Origin: Pseudomonadota bacterium
GTDB lineage: Bacteria; Pseudomonadota; Alphaproteobacteria; Rhodospirillales; Magnetospirillaceae
NCBI GenBank assembly: GCA_023458315.1
Contig: JAEXAH010000080.1
Location: 1-15,152 of the forward strand
Length of the DNA stretch: 15,152 bases
Reading direction: 5' to 3'
In this document: positions 8,679 through 15,152 of the stretch, piece by piece
Numbering within the stretch: the first letter of the stretch is position 1
Layout: each line of letters starts with the position of its first letter
The notes under the pieces: generated by a model
Databases searched by the model: none
Told to the model about the DNA's origin: nothing
The model's input: the letters and a program-made list of their open reading frames with translations, nothing else
Translations under genes and position numbers: made by a program

Positions 8679-8681
8679 ACC

Positions 8682-9701
8682 TTAATACACCAGCTCGTCT
8701 TCTTCGCGGCCTTCGGAAATGACGATCTGGCCGCTTGCCGCCAGTTCCTTGGCCATGACGACGATCAGCGATTGCGCCTGATCCACGTCGCGCAGGCGGA
8801 CCGGTCCCAGGGCCTCCATGTCTTCCTTCAGCATCTTGCCCGCGCGTTCCGACATGTTCTTGAAGAACAGGTCCTTGACCGCGTCGGAACCGCCCTTGAG
8901 GGCCATGGCCAGCTTGTCCTTTTCCACCTGCCGCAGCAGGGTCTGGATACCGGCGGCGTCGATGCGCACCAGATCCTCGAAGGTGAACATGAGGGCCTTG
9001 ATCTTTTCGGCGCTTTCGCGGTTGCGTTCCTCCAGGGCCGACATGAAGCGGTTTTCCGCGTTGCGGTCCAGGTTGTTGAAGATGTCGGCCATCATTTCGT
9101 GCGCGTCGCGGCGCTGGGTGCGGGCCAGGTTGCTCATGAATTCGGTGCGCAGCGTCTTTTCCACGCCGTCCAGCACTTCCTTCTGCACCGCCTCCATGCG
9201 CAGCATGCGCATGATGACTTCCATGGCGAAGTTTTCCGGCAGCAGGCTGAGGACGCGGGCGCCGTGGTCGGCCTTGATCTTGGCCAGCACGACGGCGACG
9301 GTCTGCGGGTATTCGTTCTTCAGGTAATTGGCCAGCACCGCTTCGTTGACGTTGCCCAGCTTGTCCCACATGGTGCGGCCGGCCGGGCCGCGGATTTCTT
9401 CCATGATGGTGGCGACGCGGTCTTTCGGCAGCGACTTCATCAGCAGCCGCTCGGTGCTTTCCATGGAGCCGACCAGCGAGCCGGTGGACGAAAGCTGATC
9501 GGCGAATTCGACGAACAGGCGCTCGATCAGGTTGGCCGACACCGTGCCCAGGTTGGCCATGATCTGCGAGAGTTCCTTGATCTCCTCGTCGTCCATCATC
9601 GAGAAGAGCTTGATGGAATGCTCTTCACCCAGGGACAGCATCAGCATGGCGGCCTTTTGCGGGCCGGTCAGCGAACGGTAGTCCTCTTTCATGCGGGCCA
9701 T
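8682..9701 (-). CDS. fliG: FliG, flagellar motor switch and torque protein
   Basis: The 339-residue product spans the three FliG domains. The N-terminal domain (SLTGPQKAAMLMLSLGEE at 10-27) binds the FliF tail. The middle domain has NEYPQ at 129-133 in place of the usual EHPQ motif. The C-terminal domain follows the MFTF hinge motif at 238-241 and carries the charged torque helix (SERAGKMLKEDMEALGPVRL, 284-303). FliG joins the MS ring to the C-ring and interacts with MotA. AGGAG lies nine bases before ATG 9701. The gap after fliF is 18 bases. Confidence 0.96.
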   Translation of the reverse strand: MARMKEDYRSLTGPQKAAMLMLSLGEEHSIKLFSMMDDEEIKELSQIMANLGTVSANLIERLFVEFADQLSSTGSLVGSMESTERLLMKSLPKDRVATIMEEIRGPAGRTMWDKLGNVNEAVLANYLKNEYPQTVAVVLAKIKADHGARVLSLLPENFAMEVIMRMLRMEAVQKEVLDGVEKTLRTEFMSNLARTQRRDAHEMMADIFNNLDRNAENRFMSALEERNRESAEKIKALMFTFEDLVRIDAAGIQTLLRQVEKDKLAMALKGGSDAVKDLFFKNMSERAGKMLKEDMEALGPVRLRDVDQAQSLIVVMAKELAASGQIVISEGREEDELVY

Positions 9702-9719
9702 GGTGCGGGACTCCTACGC

Positions 9720-11381
9720 TCAGCTTTCTTGGTACAGCCAGTTGCGGATGATCGACAAAGCCTCTTCGGGGTGTTTGTCGACGATCTCGCCGATCTTGCG
9801 GATGGACGACGCCTTGACGCGGCCTTCGACCTTGTCGATGTCGATCAGTTCGTCGGCGATGACTTCTTCCTCGCCGCCCAAGGCGGGGGCTGGGGCGGCG
9901 GGGGCGCCGGGGCCGGTCAGTTGCGGCACCACCTGACCGTCGGCGGTCAGCAGGCGACGGCCGTCGGGGCCGACCTGGCCCTGCATGCTTTCGATGGCGC
10001 GGCCGATCAGCGGGCGCAGCACCAGCAGCAGGAACAGGATGGCGACGATGGACAGGCCCAGGTTGGACGCCACCTTCTCGACGAAGTCGCGGCGCATGCC
10101 GAAGATGAATTCGCCCGGTTCCTCGGCGGCGTATTGTTCCTCGCCACCGGCGAATTGCATGGAGATGACGCGGACCTGATCCTCGCGCGAGCGGTCGTAG
10201 CCGATGGCGTTGCGGACCAGTTCCTCCAGCTTGGCGATTTCCTCGGGCGTGCGGTCGCGGTAGGTCTTCTTGCCGTCGGCGGCGACGTCGTACATGCCGT
10301 CGACCAGAACGGCGGCGGTGACGCGGCGGATCTCGCCGACCTCGCGCACGGTGTTCTTGGTCTTCTTGGAAATCTCGAAATTGACGGTTTCCTGGGTCTT
10401 GGCCGACTTGCTGGACGACCGGCTGCCCGACGACTGGCTGGCGTTGGGGTCGGGCAGGTTGTTGGTGACGGACACGTTGGGCGGTTCGCCGTCCTGGCTG
10501 CTTTCGTCCTCGTTGACCGTGACCTGACTGCGCACCACGCGGCTTTCGGGGTCATAGACCTCCTCGGTGGTGACGGCGCGCGACAAATCCATCTCGACCG
10601 CCACTTCGGCGCGGACGCGGCCGGGGCCAAGCGAGCGTTCCAGGATGCTTTCGACCGTGCGGGCCAGCCGGTTCTCGGTCTTGAGCTTCATTTCCTCGGC
10701 GGTCTGGGCGGCCAGTTCCTGGTCGTTCTCGAAGCCCTTGGCCAGCAGGGTGCCGCGATCGTCGACGATGGAGATGCGCGACGGCTTCATCTTGGGCACG
10801 GCGGCGGCGATCAGGTGCTGGATGGCCACCACCTGGGCGCGTTCCAGCCGGGCGCTGCCCTGCATCTTCAGGATGACCGAGGCGCTGGGCTCGTTGGCCT
10901 CGCGGGCGAAAGCCTCGCGCTTGGGCAGCACCAGATGGACGCGGGCCGACTTGACCTTGTCGATGGCGCGGATGGTGCGCGACAACTCGCCTTCCATGGC
11001 GCGCACGTAATTGATGCTTTGCTGGAAACTGGTCGAGGACAGGGAATCCTGTTTGTCGAACAATTCGTATCCGGCGACGCGGCCCATGGCGGGCATGGCC
11101 TGTTCGGCCATGCGGACGCGCAATTCGTTCTTGCGGTCCTTGGGCACCCAGATTTCGGCGCCGTCGCGGCGTACTTCGAACGGCACCTTGTCGGTGGACA
11201 GCTTCTCGACGATGGCCTTGGAATCGGCCATCTCCAGGTCGCCGTACAACAGCTCCATCTGCGGCGCCGCCACCCGGCTCATCAGATAGATGAAGAAGCC
11301 GAGGATGGAGACGCCGACACCGGCGATCGCGGCCAGCCGCATGGGGCCAAGGCCACGCATCATCTGTAGGAACGCGTTCAC
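9720..11381 (-). CDS. fliF: FliF, flagellar MS-ring protein
   Basis: From GTG 11381 the product is 553 residues, beginning VNAFLQMMRGLGPMRLAAIA. A transmembrane helix lies at about 15-35, followed by the ring-building periplasmic region (YELFDKQDSLSSTSFQQSIN, then RVHLVLPKREAFAR). A Ser-rich linker comes before a second transmembrane helix at about 440-460. The C-terminal FliG-binding tail ends KHPEEALSIIRNWLYQES. An upstream in-frame GTG at 11411 extends the frame by 10 residues. GTG 11381 is preferred because GAGGG sits 10 bases before it, the sequence after it matches the usual FliF start, and 11411 lies too near the predicted transcription start. It is the first gene of the operon and is preceded by the CtrA-like promoter region. 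Confidence 0.93.
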   Translation of the reverse strand: MNAFLQMMRGLGPMRLAAIAGVGVSILGFFIYLMSRVAAPQMELLYGDLEMADSKAIVEKLSTDKVPFEVRRDGAEIWVPKDRKNELRVRMAEQAMPAMGRVAGYELFDKQDSLSSTSFQQSINYVRAMEGELSRTIRAIDKVKSARVHLVLPKREAFAREANEPSASVILKMQGSARLERAQVVAIQHLIAAAVPKMKPSRISIVDDRGTLLAKGFENDQELAAQTAEEMKLKTENRLARTVESILERSLGPGRVRAEVAVEMDLSRAVTTEEVYDPESRVVRSQVTVNEDESSQDGEPPNVSVTNNLPDPNASQSSGSRSSSKSAKTQETVNFEISKKTKNTVREVGEIRRVTAAVLVDGMYDVAADGKKTYRDRTPEEIAKLEELVRNAIGYDRSREDQVRVISMQFAGGEEQYAAEEPGEFIFGMRRDFVEKVASNLGLSIVAILFLLLVLRPLIGRAIESMQGQVGPDGRRLLTADGQVVPQLTGPGAPAAPAPALGGEEEVIADELIDIDKVEGRVKASSIRKIGEIVDKHPEEALSIIRNWLYQES

Positions 11382-11406
11382 GTCGAAACCACCCTCAGGG
11401 CACAGA

Positions 11407-11420
11407 CCCACCTGGGTGGG
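11407..11420. repeat. Short inverted repeat in the fliF leader
   Basis: CCCACC at 11407-11412 and GGTGGG at 11415-11420 are complementary across a 2-base spacer. It lies between the predicted promoter and GTG 11381, spanning the alternative GTG. Its function is unknown and it may be chance in GC-rich DNA. Confidence 0.35.
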
Positions 11421-11422
11421 AG

Positions 11423-11453
11423 CCTATGCCCGGCAAGCTTTAAGAGAGGTTAA
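11423..11453 (-). promoter_or_regulatory. Candidate CtrA-type promoter of the fliF operon
   Basis: On the minus strand TTAACC (11453-11448) is followed six bases later by TTAA (11443-11440), close to the CtrA pattern TTAA-N7-TTAA. With one base more spacing the second half is TAAA. A -10-like CATAGG (11428-11423) lies 19 bases after TTAACC, or 17-18 with shifted hexamers. The arrangement, with the CtrA box over the -35 of fliF, matches class II flagellar promoters of Caulobacter. I see no GG-N10-GC sigma-54 site here. Confidence 0.4.
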
Positions 11454-11544
11454 CGGTGGGCAGATTTTGCCGGGTGGTCCTGCCTCGCCCGCCACCTGAG
11501 GGACAAACAAAAAAGAGGTTCATCGCGGAACTGCGTGGAAGGCA

Positions 11545-11650
11545 GGCGCCCCTCCCCTCGCCACCGGCGGGGGGAGGTCGGGAGGGGGGCGTTTTTATGT
11601 CACCGATGCCCCCACCCCGGCCCTCCCCCGGCAAAGCGGGGGAGGGAGAA
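11545..11650. repeat. Inverted pair of GC-rich palindromic repeats (REP/BIME-like)
   Basis: Two related modules face each other. In the left one, arms 11551-11562 and 11566-11577 form a 12-bp stem with one G-U pair, followed by a G-rich tail (about 11579-11590). In the right one, arms 11621-11629 and 11638-11646 form a perfect 9-bp stem (CCCTCCCCC), with a related tail at about 11608-11620 on the opposite strand. The tails point inward and are partly complementary. The region therefore resembles the interspersed palindromic elements found in intergenic regions of many GC-rich bacteria. It lies between the flgE terminator and the fliF promoter. Whether the family occurs elsewhere in the genome cannot be seen here. 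Confidence 0.7.
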
Positions 11651-11681
11651 CGGGTCGCTCCCCGCAAACTCGTGAAGACCC

Positions 11682-11714
11682 AAAAAAGAAGGGGCCGGTA
11701 TGGGACCGGCCCCT
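11682..11714 (-). terminator. Rho-independent terminator after flgE
   Basis: On the minus strand the arms 11713-11705 and 11699-11691 form a perfect 9-bp GC-rich stem around a 5-base loop. An extra A-T pair closes the base, and TTCTTTTTT follows (11690-11682). It starts 31 bases after the flgE stop and should end the fliK-flgD-flgE transcript before the fliF operon begins. Confidence 0.9.
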
Positions 11715-11745
11715 CAAGTTTAGCGCGGATAAAAGGGTAAGAAGG

Positions 11746-13833
11746 TTAACGCTTGATCTGCACCAGTTCGTCCAGCATCTGGTCGGCGGTGGTGATGATC
11801 TTGGCGGCGGCCGAATAGGCGCGCTGGGTGACGATCATGGTGGTGAATTCGGTACCGATATCGACGGTGGACGCTTCCAGCGAGGCCGAGTTGACCTGGC
11901 CCGCACCGGCCGAACCGGCGGAGCGCAGGGTCGGCTCGCCGGAATTATCGGTGGCGATGAACACGTTGCCGGTCAGGCTTTCCATGCCGTTCGGGTTGAC
12001 GAAGGTGGCGATGGGGATCTGGAACACCGGACGGGTGACGCCGTTGTCGAACAGGGCGGTGACGATGCCGTCCTGGCCGATGGACACGCCCGAGAAATTG
12101 CCGAACTTGGCGCCGTTCTGGGTCCAATAGTTCAACTGGTAATCGCCTTCCAACTGGGTCATGCCGTCCTTGATGCCGGTGTTGCCCAGGAACAGGCCGA
12201 CTTCGTCGGAACCGTTCATGTCGGTGGAGCCGTTGGCCCAGTCGATGTTGATGTAGCCGACGTTGATGGTCTTGGGCGTGCCGTCGCCGTTGAATTCGAT
12301 GGCCGATTTGGTGGCGCCGGGGGCCTTTTCCACGGTGAAGCCGTCGGTGTCGGTGGTGACGGAGGAATCGGTTTCGTCCATGCCCTGCTGGGTGGCGCTT
12401 TTGCCGTTGGACAGCTTCAGGCTGTTCAGGCCGGTGACGACAAGGTCGCTGTCGGTGTCGCGCTGACGGAACACCAGCGAATTGGTGCCGGCCAGACGCT
12501 CGGCATAGGGGACGCCATCGGTGGTCTTGCTGGTGGCGCTCCAGGCGCCGGCATTGAACTGGTTGGTCGAGGCGGCGGTATTCACCGTAAAGCTCATGGC
12601 TTTTTCGCTGTAGATATGCAGGTCGGTACCGTTGGCGAACGCCTTGAGGCCGAGGCCGGTGAAGGCGGGCAACGAATTGAGGCGGTCCGCCGCCAGCGGC
12701 GCGGTGGTGTCGCCGGCCGTCATGGCGAAGGGATAATCGACGCCGTCGACGGTCATGGTCAGGGTGCTCGAGGCGGTCAGGCCACCGCCAAGGGGCAGGT
12801 TGATGGAGTTGTATTCGAGATTGAATGCCTTGTTGATGTCCTGCGCGAGGCTGTCGACGAAGGCACCGGTCGAGGTGGCGGTGACGGAGGTGTCGAAATT
12901 GTCGGCGGTGAGGCCGTCGCTGCCGATGCCGGTGACACTGTCGAAGGTGTAGTCGGTGCCGTTGATTTTCATGCCCAGGGTGCCGCCGCTGACCGGCAGG
13001 CCCAGGAAGTCCAGGCGGCCCATGGCGTTGTAGACCTGGCCCGAACTGCCCGAGGCAGAGGCGCTCTTGAGCGACAGCGAGCGCGAACCCTCGGGCGGGA
13101 TGGCCTCGACGCCCCAATTGTTCTGGGACAGCTTTTGCCAGTTGAACTGCACGGTGGCGTCGCCGCCCAGGCTGTCATAGATGGTGACGGGCTGCTTGTG
13201 GGTCTGGCCGACCTTGTCGCCGTTGGGCAGGTTGGCGCCCATGCGCAGGTTGCGGGTCTGCGACGCGGTGCCGCCGATGTTGTTCAGGTTCAGCGGTTGC
13301 AGGTGGGTCGACGACACGATGTTGTCGTTGATGTAGACCTGATTGCCCTCGGCGTCCTTGTAGCCCTTCATGAACACGTTGTTGCCGACCTGCACGGTCG
13401 ACGCCTGCAACGAATTGTCCCAGGACATCAGCGGCCAGCCCTGCATGTACCAGCCGGACACGTTTTGCAGATAGCCTTCCTTGTCCACCTTGAACGAACC
13501 GGCGCGGGTATAGGCGAACATGTCGCCGTTGCCGGGGTTGGCGGCCTCGTTGACCACGAACATGCCCTGGCCCGAGATGCCGACGTCGGTGGACGAGTTG
13601 GTGGCCTGCAACAGACCCTGCACGTCGACGCTGGCGCGCGGCTTGGACTGCACGCCGCCGGGCGAGTAATTGGTCAGCGACACCTGCTTCGTGACCAGGG
13701 TGTTGAAGTTGACCTTCGCCCCCTTGTAGCCGGTGGTGTTGACGTTCGAGATGTTGTCCGAGATCGCGCCCATGGCCGAAGACTGGGCGGAAAGTCCGGA
13801 AACACCAGAGAAGAGAGCGCCGTACAAGCTCAT
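11746..13833 (-). CDS. flgE: FlgE, flagellar hook protein (enlarged)
   Basis: The 695-residue product has the flagellar rod/hook N-terminal motif (AISDNISNVNTTGYKGAK, 23-40). The conserved FlgE C-terminus is also present: RPVFQIPIATFVNPNGMESL (601-620), then ASTVDIGTEFTTMIVTQRAY (654-673) and a final helix. It is far longer than the roughly 400 residues of enteric FlgE. The extra length lies mainly between about 250 and 520 and includes two modules resembling flagellin IN domains: MKINGTDYTF near 288-297, followed by AQDINKAFN near 330-338, and MTVDGVDYPF near 360-369, followed by LHIYS near 405-409. These probably form outer-surface domains of the hook. AGGAGG lies five bases before ATG, the strongest ribosome binding site in the window, fitting a highly expressed structural subunit. 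It follows flgD by 58 bases and ends the operon. Confidence 0.95.
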   Translation of the reverse strand: MSLYGALFSGVSGLSAQSSAMGAISDNISNVNTTGYKGAKVNFNTLVTKQVSLTNYSPGGVQSKPRASVDVQGLLQATNSSTDVGISGQGMFVVNEAANPGNGDMFAYTRAGSFKVDKEGYLQNVSGWYMQGWPLMSWDNSLQASTVQVGNNVFMKGYKDAEGNQVYINDNIVSSTHLQPLNLNNIGGTASQTRNLRMGANLPNGDKVGQTHKQPVTIYDSLGGDATVQFNWQKLSQNNWGVEAIPPEGSRSLSLKSASASGSSGQVYNAMGRLDFLGLPVSGGTLGMKINGTDYTFDSVTGIGSDGLTADNFDTSVTATSTGAFVDSLAQDINKAFNLEYNSINLPLGGGLTASSTLTMTVDGVDYPFAMTAGDTTAPLAADRLNSLPAFTGLGLKAFANGTDLHIYSEKAMSFTVNTAASTNQFNAGAWSATSKTTDGVPYAERLAGTNSLVFRQRDTDSDLVVTGLNSLKLSNGKSATQQGMDETDSSVTTDTDGFTVEKAPGATKSAIEFNGDGTPKTINVGYINIDWANGSTDMNGSDEVGLFLGNTGIKDGMTQLEGDYQLNYWTQNGAKFGNFSGVSIGQDGIVTALFDNGVTRPVFQIPIATFVNPNGMESLTGNVFIATDNSGEPTLRSAGSAGAGQVNSASLEASTVDIGTEFTTMIVTQRAYSAAAKIITTADQMLDELVQIKR

Positions 13834-13880
13834 GAGAACCTCCTATCCGCTTTGAACCGCATGTCCGTTTTTATGTGTTC

Positions 13881-13892
13881 GGGCTTTTGCCC
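13881..13892 (-). other. Small hairpin just after the flgD stop
   Basis: GGGC-TTTT-GCCC forms a 4-bp stem immediately downstream of the flgD stop on the minus strand. It is followed by an A-rich rather than T-rich stretch, so it is not a convincing terminator. It could slow decay or act as a weak processing site between flgD and flgE. Confidence 0.3.
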
Positions 13893-14863
13893 TATTGGAC
13901 CGCGGAGCTGTCTCGAACGGTCAGGATCCTGTCGATGCTGACCACGACCTGGCCGATGCCGATCAGGGTGCTGTTGCTGTCCGCCGCCACGTCCGTGACC
14001 TTGCCGTACACGGTGATGACGCTGTCGATGCTTTCACCACCGCCGTCCAGGGCGGAGATGGAGGCGGTGTAATTGCCGTCCGGCAGATCGTTGCCGTTCT
14101 TGTCCTTGCCGTCCCACTTGACCTCGTGGCGGCCCTTGGTGAGCTCGCCGGGCAGGGTGCGGACGATGGCGCCGGTGCTGTCCTTGATCACCACCGAGCA
14201 CGACTTGGCATCTTCCGCCATGGTGTAGCTGAAGGCGGCGTTGCCGGTGCGGGCGGTGGTGTAGGTGGGAACGCTGAGGGCGGTGCCCTTGGAATTGGTC
14301 ACGACCGGTTCGACGGTGTAGGTGCCGGTGGGCATGTCCTCGCCCGCCGAATTGGTGCCGTCCCAGGTGATCTGGTGGGTGCCCTTGCCCAGATTGCCGT
14401 TCAGGGTGCGGACGACGTTGCCGTCGGCGTCCTTGATGCGCAGCAGGGTGCTGGCCGCGGTTTCGGGCAGCGCGTACTTGAACGTCGCCTTGCCGTTGAC
14501 CAACTGGATCGAGCGCGATTCGGTGTCGGTCGATCCCTGCAACGGCACCTGGTTGGTGTCGGCCTCGACCACGCGGCCGATGTAGTTCACCGCCTGGGCG
14601 CGGGTGTTCATGCCGTTGGCGGCGATCAGCTTCTCCAGGTTGGAGTTGGCGTTGATCTGCTGCTCGACGCCGGCGAACTGCACCAACTGGTTGGTGAACT
14701 GGGTCGAATCCATGGGCGACAGCGGGTCCTGGTGCTTCAACTGGGTGGTCAGCATGGTCAGGAACGTGTCGAAGTTCTGGGCCAGCGACTTGGCGCTGGT
14801 GGCCGACTTGGAGCCGGTGGTGTCGTTGCTGGTGGCCGCATTGATGGCGCCGGTGGAAACCAT
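13892..14863 (-). CDS. flgD: FlgD, hook-capping protein with duplicated Ig-like domain
   Basis: The 323-residue product has the conserved FlgD N-terminal region (FDTFLTMLTTQLKHQDPLSP, 31-50, then TQFTNQLVQFAGVEQQI, 54-70). A first FlgD Ig-like domain lies at about 128-188 (IKDADGNVVRTL, GTHQITWDG, MPTGTYTV). A second copy lies at about 211-271 (IKDSTGAIVRTL, GRHEVKWDG, LPDGNYTA). The copies align without gaps with 27 identical positions of 61 by hand. A C-terminal beta-rich segment (VITVYGKVTDVAADSNSTLI, 282-301) closes the protein. Usual FlgD proteins are about 220-240 residues with one Ig-like copy. FlgD is a temporary cap that lets FlgE subunits polymerise into the hook outside the cell. 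AGGGAG lies seven bases before ATG and touches the fliK stop. The gap after fliK is 12 bases. Confidence 0.93.
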   Translation of the reverse strand: MVSTGAINAATSNDTTGSKSATSAKSLAQNFDTFLTMLTTQLKHQDPLSPMDSTQFTNQLVQFAGVEQQINANSNLEKLIAANGMNTRAQAVNYIGRVVEADTNQVPLQGSTDTESRSIQLVNGKATFKYALPETAASTLLRIKDADGNVVRTLNGNLGKGTHQITWDGTNSAGEDMPTGTYTVEPVVTNSKGTALSVPTYTTARTGNAAFSYTMAEDAKSCSVVIKDSTGAIVRTLPGELTKGRHEVKWDGKDKNGNDLPDGNYTASISALDGGGESIDSVITVYGKVTDVAADSNSTLIGIGQVVVSIDRILTVRDSSAVQ

Positions 14864-14875
14864 GATCGTGCTCCC

Positions 14876-15152
14876 TTAGACCTGGATGTCCACGCCGGAC
14901 CGACCCATGCCCCAACGGGCCTGGGCGGCGGCGGCGGCCTTGGCGGTGGCGGCGTCGGCGGCGGCGGCGGCCTCCAGGCGGGCGCGGCGGCGGCCCATGT
15001 TGCCCCCCCCGTTCTGCTGCTGGTTGGCCTGCTGCTGGTTGCCTTCGCGCAGATTGAAGGTCATCGAGCCCAGATCGGACTTCAGACCGGCGTCGCTCAG
15101 CGCCTTTTGCAGACTGCTCTGGTCCTTCTTCAGCAGGTCCAGGGTGTCCTTG
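14876..15152 (-). CDS. fliK: FliK, flagellar hook-length control protein (3' end only)
   Basis: The last 91 codons of a gene that enters from the right edge. The visible part begins DTLDLLKKDQSSLQKALSDA, then GLKSDLGSMTFNLRE, which matches the end of the FliK C-terminal (Flg_hook) domain: an LLKKD..LQ.AL...GL signature followed by a strand. After it comes NQQQANQQQN, an Arg cluster (MGRRRARLE), an Ala-rich stretch and a tail RWGMGRSGVDIQV. FliK measures hook length and switches the export gate from hook to filament substrates. Its position upstream of flgD and flgE supports the call. An internal ATG at 15064 is not the start. Confidence 0.88.
   Translation of the reverse strand, partial: KDTLDLLKKDQSSLQKALSDAGLKSDLGSMTFNLREGNQQQANQQQNGGGNMGRRRARLEAAAAADAATAKAAAAAQARWGMGRSGVDIQV

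Noticed and set aside
7902..11369. Very long plus-strand open frame (about 1155 codons) opposite fliH, fliG and fliF
   Set aside because: It has the same cause: low-complexity His/Gly/Asp/Gln translation opposite three real genes, with no start signal or domain.
11401..11745. Protein-coding frames in the flgE-fliF gap
   Set aside because: The short frames are Pro/Gly/Arg translations of the palindromic repeats and have no ribosome binding site.
13834..13891. Separate promoter for flgE
   Set aside because: No GG-N10-GC or recognisable -35/-10 pair is seen in the 58-base gap. The strong ribosome binding site is enough to explain high expression from the operon.

Overview
The window is a GC-rich flagellar gene cluster from an alphaproteobacterium. 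The closest resemblance is to the Rhodospirillales, for example Magnetospirillum-type spirilla. The reasons are the gene order fliF-fliG-fliH-fliN-flbD-flhA-flhF-flhG, a FlbD-type sigma-54 activator with a degenerate receiver inside the operon, a CtrA-like TTAA motif before fliF, and GGC/CTG/CGC-biased codon use. The genus is an inference from gene order and protein style; no search was run.

Layout from left to right: (1) 1-264 is non-coding sequence. It carries four successive inverted repeats, the last of which looks like a rho-independent terminator. (2) 265-603, plus strand, is a small basic membrane protein of unknown function. (3) 605-11381, minus strand, is one tightly packed unit: fliF, fliG, fliH, fliN, flbD, flhA, flhF, flhG and a FliK-like gene. 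Gaps run from a 4-base overlap to 27 bases. It encodes the MS ring, the rotor/switch proteins FliG and FliN, the export regulator FliH, the export gate FlhA, the class III/IV activator FlbD, and the FlhF/FlhG pair that sets flagellar position and number. (4) 11382-11745 is an intergenic region with the candidate fliF promoter, an inverted pair of GC-rich palindromic repeats and the flgE terminator. (5) 11746-15152, minus strand, is a second unit: the 3' end of fliK, then flgD and flgE, for hook assembly and hook length control.

Most of the window is conventional flagellar biology and I see no clear new system. The points that depart from the textbook are: a FlgD whose Ig-like cap domain is duplicated in tandem; an enlarged 695-residue FlgE with two apparent flagellin-IN-like modules; a second FliK-like protein with repeated LPAGT modules at the far end of the fliF operon; a possible structured RNA at the left edge; a small membrane gene convergent with the operon with only one base between the stop codons; and an inverted repeat pair between the two flagellar operons.
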